The notes under the pieces were generated by a model, which was not told the origin of the DNA, searched no databases, and saw only the letters and a list, made by a program, of their open reading frames with translations. Made by a program: the position numbers and the translations under genes. Shown here in pieces: positions 22,701 through 37,700 of a stretch of DNA of 64,000 bases; within the stretch, counting starts at the first letter, position 1, and every line of letters starts with the position of its first letter. The DNA lies in assembly GCA_950022655.1 (NCBI GenBank), contig OX465583.1, positions 37,785,360 to 37,849,359 of the forward strand. The letters run 5' to 3'. This DNA comes from Alentia gelatinosa (lineage: Eukaryota > Annelida > Polychaeta > Phyllodocida > Polynoidae).

Positions 22701-25700
22701 GAACCACAACCTATCCTATAGCCATTATTCAAGTTGTAATTAATATGAGCTATATAATGATACTTGAATATAATTCTTACCATCAGCAGCAGGCGCAACG
22801 CCAACGAGCAGAAAGATACAGCGGCGTATCGCCTCGTGACACGCTCCTATGTAAATATCTCTCTTCGTTTCTATTTCCACCTCTACAGATTCCTCCTTCT
22901 CCTTCTTCTCTTCCTCCTTAGCTCTGCCCTTCCTCTCTGCCTTGCCCTTGGTTGTGTCCTCCTCGCTGACTGCATCTTTCTTGTTCTCGTTTTTCTCTGG
23001 TGGTCCCTCCTCCTTGTTGGCGCCTACTCCTAGCGACCACAGGTGGAGCCTCAGACGGTAGACGGCCTGGTATATCTGCACGATGCTGTCTGGGAGGTTA
23101 GTCATCCTGTGGGGTTAAGATCACGGTTTGTTGGATTAATAGATTAAGTTACTCTCTATTTTCAATTGTTTGTAGAAGTAAAGAAGAATCTCTATATGTA
23201 GCAGGCAATATGCCGATATACATATTCCTGTCATCTCCTGAGTGTGTAGATATAACTGTATATTACATACATGTACATGTATATTAAGGTCTTTCGCGTA
23301 GGGCCCAATCAACATCAGGGACAGGTCTCGAACGTTCAAACTCTTATTCGAATGAAGCGCCCACTAAAGCTAGTGTCCCATGATTTTGGGGATTCCCGGA
23401 TGTATGTGATCAATAATTTTAGTTTCCGTATAATATGTACTTTTGTTTCCAGATTTTTGTATTTCGGCTCTTTAAAAATAACATACAATCTAACTTCTAG
23501 TATTATGTGAATAAGACATTGTGTGGACAAGGTGTGATGTGGAGAAGGAGTGCTGAACTTTGTTACTCACTTGGTGCTGTCGATGGCTTTCTCCATGAGC
23601 CCGGTGTGTTTGAGCAACGCGGCCAATATGAAGTGACACGCTTTACTGAGCAGTTCATCTGACACAATCTCGCTCGTGTCCCAGTCTGATGTGGAGAAAG
23701 TATAACATGAAATATGCATAACCGGGTGTATGTATACATACTATATAACAGATTATGTCTCATCACGCATCCTACGCAGAATCAAAATTCCCTATACAGA
23801 GTTCCCGAAAGAGTTTGACACGAGGAGGCATTACAGTCAGGGTCTGAAGATAAAGGAATATTCCCAATTTCTGTTCTGCTTTGTAATGACTATCTACGAT
23901 CTCCCTGAAAAATATAATGGCGACCGGAAGGTCCCAAAATCACTCATATTTCAAATGAAAATCAGATTTGGGGATTTGTTTAAAATTCAATTATTAGTAA
24001 TCATGATGACACATCGTATTCGCCGATTAGCGTTTTCCTATACAATCGCCAGAAAATGACATAACGAGTACAAGACATTGACATTACAAAAAATATGTAC
24101 ACATTACACGCCACAGAACGTCAGACAGAAAAAATTAGACAACAATTCGAAGATAAATCTAACACATTATACATAATCCTATAGTTACCTACTATATTTA
24201 AAACGTTAGAATTCCGTCGAATCCGCTTGGAGAATCTCCCGCACATAGGGACAGAGTGAACCCAATCTAGGGTGGGAGACTGAAGGGCCACGAGAGTGAG
24301 ATTCTCGTGTAGTGCTAAACTTAAACCAGCTATCCTTTTTTTAATTTCCCTACACAGATGTACTTCTATCCTGAGAATGTACTTCTTGCCATACTGTAAA
24401 CATAATTTAGAACTCTAATTTTCTGATCTCCTTACCTTGAGAGAGACAATGAGACAACAGGCTTTCGCTGGTGTTAGTGTAGACACCAGTAACAAGCTAC
24501 TACCTGTGTAACATGAAATAATAGCCCTTTCAGAATTCCGTTCATGAATATTCATGATCTGAACGTCATTATTGGGGTTTCCTGGAGTTTTTTTCTGGGG
24601 GGGGGGGGGGGGGGTGGTAGCAAATCGACGAAGTCGCTAGTATGATATAAATCTTTACTCAAAAATGTTTCAATATTTTCCCATGTTCTTATGAACAATC
24701 TAGTATATAATAGTTTTGTAACCATTACTCATTTTTGCTGAATACACAGGTTTAGATCTTATGTGATGGTAAATAGCCCACCTTTACTCTGGGCATACTC
24801 GGTCATGGCGGCGTAGACCGTGTAGGCAGGTTCGTTGAGGGACCCTGTCGCGACCTGCATGAGGAAGTTCACAGTGTCGGGGTGCAGGGAGGGTGGGGTG
24901 GGCAGCTCGGGTATCATACCCGTAAACACCCCGGAGTCGCCGCCCAGCGCCACCGTGCTCATCTCCTCCATCCACTTCTCTGTTGAAGAAATGAGAACCC
25001 GGTGAGAATGTGTATGTACAGAGGGATTATCATCTGAACCAATTTATTCATGGATGGCACATAAATACCTTTTCTTTATACACTATGCTCCATAGGTTCA
25101 TTGTGCATACTTACTATAAACTGTCACAGAATCAAACATTATATATTCCAATTCTAAAAGCTCTGAAAATGTAATAAAAATACTCCAAATGATTCACCTG
25201 TGTTTGCGATCGTCGCTCGCTTTTCCATTACCATATAGTAATCTATACGCACATTCACCCAATTCAGTCCATCAATTAGTCCAATTCTAATTCACTCACT
25301 CATTTGTATAACCGATCAATATTCCATACTTTTATTATAGGGTTTTAAATACAATGACTGTTGTAATGTTCGGTTAAATATCAAAGGCTAGTTACTAGAA
25401 AACCTTATATATGATTTTCAGGGATGACAGTCTGGCTCGAGGGAAAAAAATCGGAAATATTATATAACACTTATAATAAAGAATCATTTACATTATTATT
25501 TTTGAACAGAATAGCTAGGAATCAATATACGTTCTGGTGTTGCTGGTGCATATAAAATTTCGGAATTCCGTCATTTGTCGGAAAACTTGCAGCCTTGATT
25601 CTTAGATGATGAAAAAATATCTGGAAATCTGAAGACTAGCATCCCTGTTTCATAGAAATGTACCCCCTGATGTCACTTACCAATAACTGGCCTATCGCAG

Positions 25701-28700
25701 CACTCCAGTCCATTGGAGAAGACCGGTGAGGTGAGCCAGGTACCAGCATAGCGCTCGTTGGGAGCTAGCGGGGCCCCGACCAGCATCATACCGAGACTGC
25801 GCCCGATGAGCAGTGCACAGACCTGCTCCAGGTCCAAGAGCCAGGCCCAGGAGCCCGCTCCGGGGACGAGCCCGTCGTTCTCACCTAAAGAGTGCACGTA
25901 CAGGGGTTAAACAGGTGCAACGTATTGTCAGTGACATCTATGAAAATCTGTACTAAATTGATCAGAAGTCTATCAAATTATCTCTACTTTGCGTGGTTAT
26001 CATCTTTCTGGAAAAGATTGAATTTGAAATTTTAAGAGGAGGAAAAAATTGTTTCATTGAATTAATTGATTATTCATATTCTATCTATTCAAGACGTTGC
26101 GGAATGCGCTTCTAGTGCATAAACAAGCTAGAAGATTAATAACATAAGTTCAACAACTTTTGCTTCACGGGCTGCTTTCGCGTTCCCGGCGGGGTGTGGA
26201 AGACTGCGTTTGTTCGGCAAGAATTTTAACTAATGAATAACTTATTATCAGACTTTAGACATAATCACATTTCTCCGACATTGGCGCCCCCGACTCCAGC
26301 TCCTGTCGCTCCAGAGCAGGCGTGGAGGGTAGGAGGCGGTTGAGGCGGTCGAGGTGAGGGATCAGACAGAGTAAGTCGTGCAGCACGGGGTGCACGGTCT
26401 GCGGGGGCAGAAGTAACATGGCGTGCAGCATGGCGCTCAGCGTAGCACCCGCCGGAGACCCATATAGTAATGCTGATAGGAAACAATCACAAAAACTCAT
26501 TGTATATATTCATGTATTTGTTTAAAGCTTTAGATTTTATAAAGAAAAAACTTTTTAATTTGCATTGGCAGAGCACCAAGAAACAATCACAACAAATATT
26601 TTTTCAATCATCTTAGTTCCTTTAAAAAAAATCCTTTTTTTAAATCTAGATAAAATCATCTAAATATTCCATTGTCAGACTAACATTCATGATTCCAAAT
26701 ATCCATGTTTAAAAAGACGTCTTTCTTCAATATGATATAAAAAGTTATGTACTAACAACAGTTCACTTTTGATACAGCAAAATGTCTATCAGTCAAGGAT
26801 TGTGAAGAGATACAGCAATGAATAATGATAAAATGCTGCAATAGGTTATTACGTATTTACTTTCGTAACCATGACAAAGTACGTACTATTAAGTCTGTCG
26901 ATAGATTGCTGGTTGCAGTAGTTCACAGAACGCTCGATGATTTCACAGGAAAGTCGTAGCATCAATTGAAGATGCTTTTGTAACAGAGGAACTACAGAAG
27001 GAAGCTGGAAATAGGGAAGTAATACGGCTGATAACATAGTACATATATGATTCAACAATTTACATTTTGATTGTTACCGTATTGATCTATTGAGTAATAG
27101 CATAACGCAGAGAAGTGACAATATTGACACTTGTGGGTATCAAATCAATTAAATTTGTGAGATTGAATATGTTCAAGATCTCTACATAATACAAGAAGTG
27201 ACCAACTTATGGATGCTTAGATAACATGGATTGACGTGTGCATATATTTGGTTACCTTAGCTCCATTCCATTCAACAATGTACTGTGATCTATTGACACA
27301 TCTAGTAAACATTGTACACGCATTAAGAGCGGCTGATTCAGCTAACTCCCATATTCCGCTCCCGTAGGATGCCAATGCTATATTTACGAATGAGCGATAA
27401 TTGTGTGACTCTCGATGCCGAAATCAGAACACATTGTTGAGGTGTTCTCTCCATACATATGTGGAAAAAAGTTTTCCAAATAAGTCCCCGGTCTCTTCCT
27501 CATGGAGGTGTGTGGCTGGTTCTTTATTAAAAAAATTTTTTTGGAGCTCAAGCGATCACGACGTCTTTCCCACACGTTCTCTCCATACATGTTCACTGCC
27601 TACATACACTAAAGACTAAAGTGTGAGAACTGACCTGTGATGCGGGGAGGCCCATGAGGCCACACACAGCCTCCTTCTTGGCCGTGGTGAAGCAGTAGGC
27701 GAGCAGGTGTTTCTGTAGTGAGGTCAGCAGGCGGTGTAGGTGTGTGGGCGGCTCGCCGCTGTCCATGTCCGTCACACTCTCCGTCTCCTCACAACCCGCT
27801 CCCACTGAGTAGAGCTTCTCCACCTCCCCGAACGACTGCTCCTGAGTGATGGCGAGCAGATAGCATTGATGATTCTTTTTCAGTGATATTAGTTGGGGGT
27901 CAGAGATAAATGTGGAAATATTGTTATTGTGGAATTGGCTGCCTCAGAGAGACTGAGAAAACATGGAAAAGACGGTATGATCCATGGTGGTGGGATGAGG
28001 GTCGCCGGGGAGGTTCACTTTTTTTCTTTTTCTAAATATTGGCATGAATTCACTATTTTTTTTCAAATTCATGCCCAAATACCAAATATTAGAACTGTAA
28101 GGCATTGTACCACCATGAAACCTTCTTTCAAAAACAGAAATCATATTCCTATCTGTACTTAGTGAGCCCACACGGTCAGGCCGCCTAATAACTCAATAAG
28201 CAGTGCACTACAGTAGGCTATAGCCATAACCTAAATACCAATCATCCACCTGCTAATATATGAAATACATTCCTGCCCATATGAAGACGGTAGTTAAGCC
28301 AAAAATTGACACATAGGAATTAAAACGGGTTTTTAATTCAATTTCAGTTCGATTTAGACAGTATTCCTCTACATTTTGATGACGGTTTGCGAAATCAAGG
28401 CTCACTTAAAAGAATCTACCTGATTTGTAAAAAGGCTTCCTTGTGCACAAGTTTGACAAAATAGGTGTAATTCACATACTAGATTAAGAGATCGATGAGA
28501 CTTACTGTGTGGAAACTGAGATTGCGTAGTAAGGTTTTCATGAGGCTCTCGGCAAGTCGGTGGTCGGCGGGTGGCACAGTGAAGGGGCCGCCCGCCCCCT
28601 CCCCGTCCACGGAGAAGCCCAGCAGGGCCGCCACGTGATTATTGTCCTGTAGACTGTTCAGTATGATAGACAACTGCATCCTCTGTCAAAATCAATGTAC

Positions 28701-31700
28701 GATCAGCAACCTAAGTTTTTTTCATTGGGGTTGTTATATTTGTAACACAAGAATGATTCAAAATTGCTTTTCATAATTTCAGTCTTTTTTCCCAGAAGGA
28801 ATTATCAAAAATAGTATCTCTTTTTTTAATGGCTATTCATCATGATTATTTCCAGAGTATTCATAAACTATGGCTCCTAAAGTTACCGAGATAATCTTCA
28901 TATTTTCTAATAAAATCTCTAACGGTGAAGGGTGAGAGCTCGGGGGTGTCGGCCCTCTATCCATGACAAAAAAAGGGCTCATCATATTTTATACAATATC
29001 TAGCTCAGGAATAGTTTTTAAATGTTCTATCATCTAAAATCGAAGTAAGCCCTTCAGTTTAACAGTTTAATCATAAATTCTGATGCAGAACTTGTATATA
29101 CAAAAACCTGTAAAGGGATTTGTGATATACAGTAGAACCCGGCGTAAACGGACACCCTCAGTTCCGGGTCAAAGTGGCCGCTTACGCGGGGTGTCCGCTT
29201 ATGTGGGGTTGAAATAAACATCTAATACAGGGAACAGTTCCGAGCAAAGGTGTCCGTTAACGAGGGGTGTCCACTTACGCGGGGTGTCCGTTAGGCGGGG
29301 TTCTACTGTACCTACCTGGCCACGCGATAAGCTGTCCCAGCGGTTTGGCCCATGTGGAAGGAGAGACAACAGAAGCTCCATCCGCTCCCGTAACGGGGGA
29401 AGTAGGAGCGGCGCCCCTATCGACAAGGCCTCACTCACCGCCTCCTGCCGACCAGATAGAGCATCATAAAGAATAGCTTATAGCACATCGCCACCAAACT
29501 AGAGTGGCATTTAGTTATCATTGCAAATTATATAAATACAAATTCTGGAGGCTGAACTCACCATTTGCGGCATGGTGACCTTAGCAAATACCACAAACCT
29601 CCACTTAAATGTCGCAAAGTCGGTATATGTATATGTACATGTCATACAAGAGTCAAAATGGCAACCTACAACCATCAAACGACCGACCAATAGCAAAGAC
29701 CACCCACCCCTGCTCTTATATAACATTGTACAACCAGGCGAAATAAATTCTGGTTTAGATAGGCATCTGACATTATGGATGATAGTGAACGATTAATGAT
29801 GTTGGGCGGTGGACGTACCTGGACGCTCTGTGGAGTGCTCATATCCATCAGGCGGAACAGGAGGTTCCTCAGGGGGCGTGCTTGGCTGCCAATCACGCTG
29901 CCGACCCCGCCCCCTGCCAGCGCGAGTGACAGGTGTGTGCTCAGAAGGCGTAGACACAGTAGGACAAAGTGTTCGTGTCGTCTAAGGAATTAAGAAGATT
30001 TTTTCAATACAAACATGTGGAAATTGTCATCAGTTAGAAAGGGTGCTTATTTCACGAAAAGAACACTAACTGGAACATAAAAGTAAATATACATTTTGTT
30101 TATTTCTTTATTTATTCTTCTATTTTGTGAGTATGACCTGATCGTCAGAGAACTACTCAACTTATCTTTTTAATTCATAATAAATGCCAAGTTTGTTGTT
30201 TTATTCCTAGTAAATATCAAGTGCTACATTAGAGAGCCGGCTAAGATTTAATATGACGAGTTTGCACATCCCAGTGACCACCATCGTTGCTAAATGATCT
30301 TAAACAAAGTGGTCCAGATGAAATACCATGGTAGTAGAGGATGTGAGGGCCCTGAATATGAGGTCCGTTCAAAATTTATTCTGACAGCACTATAAACTTA
30401 TAACCCTAAACGTATACCAGTGCTAAACAATCAACAAGTAAGAAACAACGTTGGGGAAGACATTATTTAGTAGCCAGAGCAGGTAGCTGGCAATCCCATT
30501 CGAGTGATCCAAAGTGAAGTTCAGTAATAATACAAGTTAGAAACGTATCGATCTATAGCTCACTGTTTGCTGATGAAGGGGGCTGGCGGCGAGTCGGCGT
30601 CAAACCCGTTACAATAGCGCTCTAGGAAGGTGTGCAGAAGTTTGAAGGTGGCCTCTTGGAGGTCGACACAGAAGGGACGGTGCCAAGCAACAATTTGCCT
30701 GCAATATCAACGCAGAAACTATGAGAAAGTATGAGAAAGGATGTGATTTAATGTCACAGGCTACGACCAGATCTCAAATTCAGTCTGGGGTCTGTCAAAT
30801 CTACAATATGTATGACTCATATGTGTACATCATCTATACAAGAGGACCTAAAGATGAGGATCCATGAAAAGAAATTCATATGTATCTTCACCCTGCGCTA
30901 CGTGTTATGAAAACCTGTGAAATAACTGGCTACAAAGCAACTGTTCATTTGATTTTTTTTCCCTACCAGGGAAACCAGTGTATCATTAAAAAGGTAATCG
31001 AATGTCGTTTCGTCCCGTGTTGATTATCTACGTATTTATAGAAACTTGTAGAAGCACATCACATTTTCACATCACATTTTTCTACCAAACTAATATTGGG
31101 ATCAGCTTGAACATTGGCATCGTTGATCCATGCCCCCTCTGGTAAGTGGATGTGAACCAACCTGTCGGTGGGCAGAGCAGTCCAGGCAAGGCTGTGTGAG
31201 GTGCCTGCCGAGATCTGGTGTATACTGACGCCTTCCAGCCCGACCACTTTGCGCGGCCGTGTGATGGGACTGTAGGAGTGACCCTGTCCACACTGACCCA
31301 TGGCGTTGTTCCCCCACGCAAACACTTGGTTATCTGTAACATTGAACGCTGTTTTAACATTGATTCACTCAAGTCATTACTTTCCCTCTGGTTACAAAGC
31401 TATCTCCATGATATGGGCAGACAGATAAAATTTATTCAGGTGATCGTAGCGGTCTGGGTTTGCTGAATCACGGACCAGTACATGGTCATCTAGGTCCGTG
31501 GCCCACTACGATACAAAACAGGCCCTCCGTTCGGAGAGTGCACTACATAACAGGTCTGACTAGCTTTAGCACTTAATTTTACTTGAAATTAGGAGTAAGT
31601 GAGGACGTGCCAATATCAGAGTATGTAGATCCTTTTATTGTTACCTGTAATACATTAGAAATTGGTCAACTTACGTGACGGAATGGTTCTTTAGGCGGCA

Positions 31701-34700
31701 GGCGGCCCTGAGTGATATGTTTGTGAACTACTTTTCGGAGAGCTCATATAATTAGTTGGTTGATGGTATTTTACACCGAAGCAAGAGTCAGGGTAATGTC
31801 ACGGTGATGTTAGCTGGAATACTTACCATGGCTGAGCGCCAAGCAGTGACTGTCTCCACATGAGATGTCGACGATACGCGTATTCTGCAACTCTTCTACA
31901 AGACGTGGCCGTAGAGCCGTGGCCTCTGCAGATCCGCATCCAAGACACGACCCACAGCCCCATGCGTACAGCTGTAGCCAGAGAGCCAATGTCATTCTTA
32001 ATTTTATTTACGGAGGAGGGAGGGTATGAAGTTGAGTTTGGGAGTGATTAAGTTTAAATCATGTGAATAAATATGAAATATTTATGAATATTGAACACAA
32101 AACCTTCATAACACAGGTATACATGTATGTACTACCACACTGTATCAACTTTGGGATAGGCTAACCCACCTGTCCGTTAGATGTGAGCGCAAGTGAGGCC
32201 TGGCTGCTGCAGGCCACACGACGGATGTAGAGCCCGACAAAGGCGTCCATTACGGTGGGTTTATAGACTCGACTTGTATCCCCATGTCCAAGTTTACCTG
32301 TTAAACAAAATATCTAATCAGAAACCTGGCCAAGTCCCAAGACTAATTGTAAATCCTCTAAGTCATGTACGTATACATGCTAAAATACATCATCTAGTTG
32401 TTCATCTAACTTTTAAATCTTCTTAAAGCTATTTCATTTGTTCATTTTTAAAGTATTTCTTTCCTTATTGTATATCTGCCCAAGCTCCATCAACACTATT
32501 GTCTGAGTCTATTCATTAGAGGTGGTTTCTCCTTCATAAACTGTTTTACAGCAAGTTTTTATGATGATATCAAACAATTTTGCAATCATACTATATAACA
32601 CTTTTTTTAATGACAATCGTGTGTTATCATATGTTCCACTGTACTTTCTAAAGCCTCAATCCTCATTTCATGGATTTTGTATATTGAACATAAGAAAGTG
32701 CCGAGAAACTAATGGAGAGTGGTTAAACTACTTCGACTACAAACTGACCGTTGTCGCCGCCGCCGAATGACCAAACGGTGCGTCCATCCTGTGAGACAAC
32801 GATCGTGTGAGAACTGCCACAGGCCACCTGACCAGCACTGCTGACCTCACGCACCAGCGTGGGCACGTTCCTGTCATTACTGTCCCCGTGACCTGCAAAG
32901 AAAGCTCTACGGTGTCATTGTCCTGTGATATAACGGTAAGAAAATAAAGATGTTCCACCCCGAAAATAGACGCTTATAGAATATTTACGGAGTTTTTAAT
33001 GATATGAGATTGGGATTTGCAACTGTTCAGTACAAATTGTGTAACTCACCTAGTCGACCGTAGTCTCCCTCTCCCCACGTGTAGAGCTCCCCGTCCTCTG
33101 TGACGCACGCGCTGTGACGATACCCCGCTGACAACCACTTTACCACCTGAAACCACATTAAAACACGAGGTTTTCCAGTACAGGGTAAAGTAACCATCAG
33201 CAGGAACTACTTATATTCTTTTATATATTACAAGAAATTAGCACAATTATGAAATATCTGAGTTTTATGGTTTGGATATGCGAGAAACAACGTTTTCCTA
33301 TCTATATCTGTGGCGAATGATCTGAACAACCCTTTTCGTGAATTGAGCTTTCTAATAGCAGTTTGAAGCACCATGGCACATCGGTTACAGTATTGGTCTT
33401 TTTTTGTCTTTCTTTTATTGAACAAAGAAACGCCAAATTTGGCGATTTTACACTTGCTCCGGACATCGGGATGCTTGATCGTACAATATCAATCGATCAT
33501 AGTATAATAAGCCAAATTTTTTATACGTCTGGGTAAACGTACGGTCTTGGAAGACGTCACAACGCTTGTTTTAGAAAATATATACTGACAGATGAACTCC
33601 ATACATATTGATTTATTATTGTTCGAGAGATTGATACATGTGGCACCTCATTGCCTGATGTCATATTTCATCTCATGCAGTGGTATAAAATTGATTCATT
33701 CTACAGCACAGGACCCCAAAATACTATCGTCGTGTACACGTTATTCAGTAAATAAATTGTTAGAGATGAAAGAATCAATATAGACAAAATTATACCATTC
33801 AATTATACTAACACTACACGATAATTTGGGCATACTTTCAAAATACAAACCTTGCCAGCCAGAGGTCCTTGAATAAGTTTTGGCAATTTTTGAGTAGAAC
33901 TATTTCCATGACCCAACTTTCCGTAGTCACCTGGAAAGATGAATGAGCATAATGAGATGTTACAAATGGAAGCTACGCCATTCAAACCGCCAGTCTGCCA
34001 ACTGACTTTCAACCAACCGGCTGGTAACAGTTTTTCTTTCCCCACCCACCCACACCTTATTTTACAGTCTCTCTTATAGGGTGGCTACTAACAAAGACTC
34101 TTAAAATCTATTATCGTGTATTACACTTATCTCTTACATGTGTATTATTGTATATTTTATCACTCTTAATCATGCATTTTAATACTGTGTTACTATCGTT
34201 TTAATATAGGTGTATGTAAAAATTAAGGTATTTATTACTTGTTTAATATTCACTGAAATGCTGTTTTTATGGTAATAAATTAATATCTAAGTGGCAGTGC
34301 AGTCTTGTTCACAAGTATTACTAGGAAAATTACAAGGTTTCAATCAAATTAATTACCATCGCCCCAGCTGTATACCTCTCCCTCGGCCGTCAGAGCTAAC
34401 GCGTGGCCGTCAGAGCCTTTCGACGCGGAGATCTTCTTCACGCCTTGTCTGGTTTCCATTGTGAGTTTTTTGGGCGATGACTGGTTGTTGGAGTCGCCGA
34501 GGCCGAGCCGTCCATAGGCGCCCTTCCCACAGGCGCTGATGGAGCCATCGGCCTGAATGATGAACGTGCAGTACTGTCCAGCCTCCAACTGCGGGATGAA
34601 GACACGCAGACATGAGACCAGGGATGTCAGTGGGGATGCCTTCAGAATTATCCCAAGAACCCCCCCCCCCCCCCACCTTTGCACTTTGGGAATGCGTCCT

Positions 34701-37700
34701 ATTATTAAGTACAAGTATATATATATTTTTTTATTTTTTTTTTAGTATCTATTTTATATTAAGCACTTATACACCGATTAGCGCTGGCAACATTCTGGTT
34801 TTATCAAATCGATATTGATGTACTTTGAATGGAATGCTGGGTGCATGCGAGTTCTTTTAAAACAAGAGCCCAAAATATTTTTCCTGCAACGCCATCGATA
34901 AGCATGACATGGTAAAGGCGACGGTTAGGAAAATCTAGTATTCCCATTTCAAGGTAGCATCTAGCTAGAGGCAGATCTGAAACAACCTCGCCTATAACAT
35001 GAAAACCTAATTTCAGCCTGTTAATCCAAACTGACACGCTACCCCTTCCAGAAATTTGATTTTGCTCTGAAGCACAACACTTGAATGGTTGATTTACCAG
35101 ACAGTCTGTCCACGTCCGGTGGTGGTTACGGCCCATACAGCACGTAGAATGAAAACTATAGAGAGCACTCTTGACACCAGTAGATCGGCAGTACCAGGGC
35201 TGTTATTTTCGCAACCTCTGCATTTTTTTCTGGACCAAACCCAAATTTGTTTTTTCAATTAAATTCACAGGAACGCCAAAATCTAGTAGTTCCGGACAGT
35301 TCTAGGAAAAAGGAACTGAGTCTATTAGCTTCACATACCTGTTGTGGTTGGGAGAAGCTCGTGGCACACTTGGGCTGGAGTATCTTCTCCTGGTTGCCCT
35401 CGGCTAGCTGGTGGCTGTTGTTGCTTCCCCAGACGTAGACCTCACAGGACTCCTCCACCACAGTGTTACTGTTATTGTCACTGCGCCCGACCACCGTCTC
35501 CTCCCCACACTGACAAGTCTGTGCGTAGTCTGACGCCAGTCTGCAAACCTGGACAAGTAATATCAGTCGTAATCAATGAGTTCAGTGTCTTACATAAGCT
35601 AAAATACATATATGAAAATGGTAAAAATTAGCTCGCCATCCATTGATGAGTTACATCTTAGAAAAAAAAGTTTGTATCACCATTGTAAGTAGCAATATCA
35701 AACGTCTTGTTAAAAATCGTGTTGTATGCGTTACAACATCGGTATTTACAAAATCAGAGTAAAATATACATCACGCGATGGGGCATATTTAGGATTAACG
35801 CAACAAACCACTTGTAGCATAATCTATTTATTTTCGAATTATGCTCAAAATATATTGCATAGCAGCATTCATCTTTTTACACTGGCTTTTGATTTGCTTA
35901 CCTCCTCCATAAGGCACATAGCAGTTTGGTGAAGCGGGGTTAAGCCATGATCATCCTCATCTAATAGGTGTCTGGGAACTGACAGACGGTCTGGTCCACC
36001 CTGGAATGGATTTGAAACAAAACATCCATTTATTATTACAAGGATATATGTGGGACTGAATGGTAGAAAACATGGTAAACTGCTCAGGATATATGTATTA
36101 CATTTATAATTTTCTCATCGAACATGTTGCGACCTGTACATTACTTAGCGGATATCAAAACACTAATCTAGGCCTTTGGATTCTCTAGATCATCACTTAG
36201 AGTGCTAAACACTGATCAGATATAGACCATGGGATATTCTGAAAAGATAAAGATATCACAGTGGAGTATGTATCTGTTATCGAGATTCGAAGAATCTGAA
36301 GTGTATGATAACACAGATTATTAGGATGTTTTTCAAGCATCCAGAAAGTTAATATGGTATTAAGTGTTTTATTGTCTTTTAAATTATAGGTATTAATCTG
36401 GGGGGGGGGGGATTTTCACTTGACTAGCTACGTTTAAATGTTACTATGACATCTTCAAGGCTGATCAAGATGATGATTATACAGCTCTGCCTGTTAAACA
36501 TTTTGAACATTCCAGGAAGTCATAGCTGACTTACCGCCGATTTCTTCATCTGCCTCAGGGTGCTCAGAAAAACCTCAGATCTGATGGTTCCGGGGGCATC
36601 TGCTGGGGGTGGATGTGCCTCCCTCTGGCGGCTACAGGCTGCAGAGGCACACAGAGCCATTTCTACCCACTCCAGAAGATAACGTAATGAACCCCTTTGA
36701 GCTGCCAGCGCCAACACCAGTTCTGATGCCAGTCGACATCCATTCTCGTCTGCTCCCGACTGCTGCATGGCGACGCTCTTGAGAAAATCAGTCACTTGAC
36801 TGAGGCTGGTGAGACTGATCACTGGCAGTTTGGATTCATTAGCCAGGGACAGAGGGGGCAGACTTCGCACCACGTCTAACGCAGTTGCGAGTACATCGTT
36901 GCAGAGTCGCTCCCCGGCCACTTGTGGTGGTAGATTCCAGTTCTGTCGGAGGATGGAGAAGACAAGACTGAGGCCGGTCTTCACGGCCACCTCGATCAGC
37001 GCCCCGGAGCCACTGCCCGCCGACACGGGCGCCGCCTGCTTCTGGTCCTCTGCCCCGGCTTGGTCCAGCTCCCGCGGCGCCGTGCCGGGCTTCTCGTGGT
37101 CGTGGTACTTACTGCCGACGGCGTGGAAGATGCGCTGCAGCACGATGAGGCGTTTGTGGAGAAGCGATGCGAATACGGAGCTGGAGCAAACTGCTCGAGC
37201 CAGACTGAGCTGGTTGGTGAGCAGTCCGGTAAGGTAATGCTCCTCTTCCTCTACAGTCGGCGCATCTGACTCAAAGTCAGGCAGCACGGGACCTTTCAGG
37301 TGAAGCACCTAAAATGAAAAGGAAAACATATATTAGGATCTATAACTATCGGATTTCATTGAAAGGCGATTGTGATCAGTGCAGTCAGGTTAAACAAGTA
37401 TTCCATTAAGCTGATTGAGGCATCAAAAAGACGGGCTGTGTTTACCAAAGGACGTTGGCGGCCTTCACCGGCCGTCGGTATCACCTTTAGTATTCATGTA
37501 TGACCTAACCACACACTCTAATGACATTGCCATTTTCGAATTATTCCTGGTGCAGGAAATAGTCTATGTCTGTTTCTCACATAGTGTTGTTGTATATCTA
37601 GTTTTTAAAAGATAGTAAGTACATGTGATTCCAAAAGGTAGGTGAATGTAAAACTAGTTTTTATAATTTTTTATATTCAAAATAATACTGCCAACTGAAT

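Noticed and set aside
24597..24616. G or C homopolymers here and at about 12958, 21417, 34661 and 36401 as functional G-rich elements
   Set aside because: Single uninterrupted runs of 10-18 bases scattered in introns; the simplest reading is slippage tracts, and their length may be a sequencing artefact.
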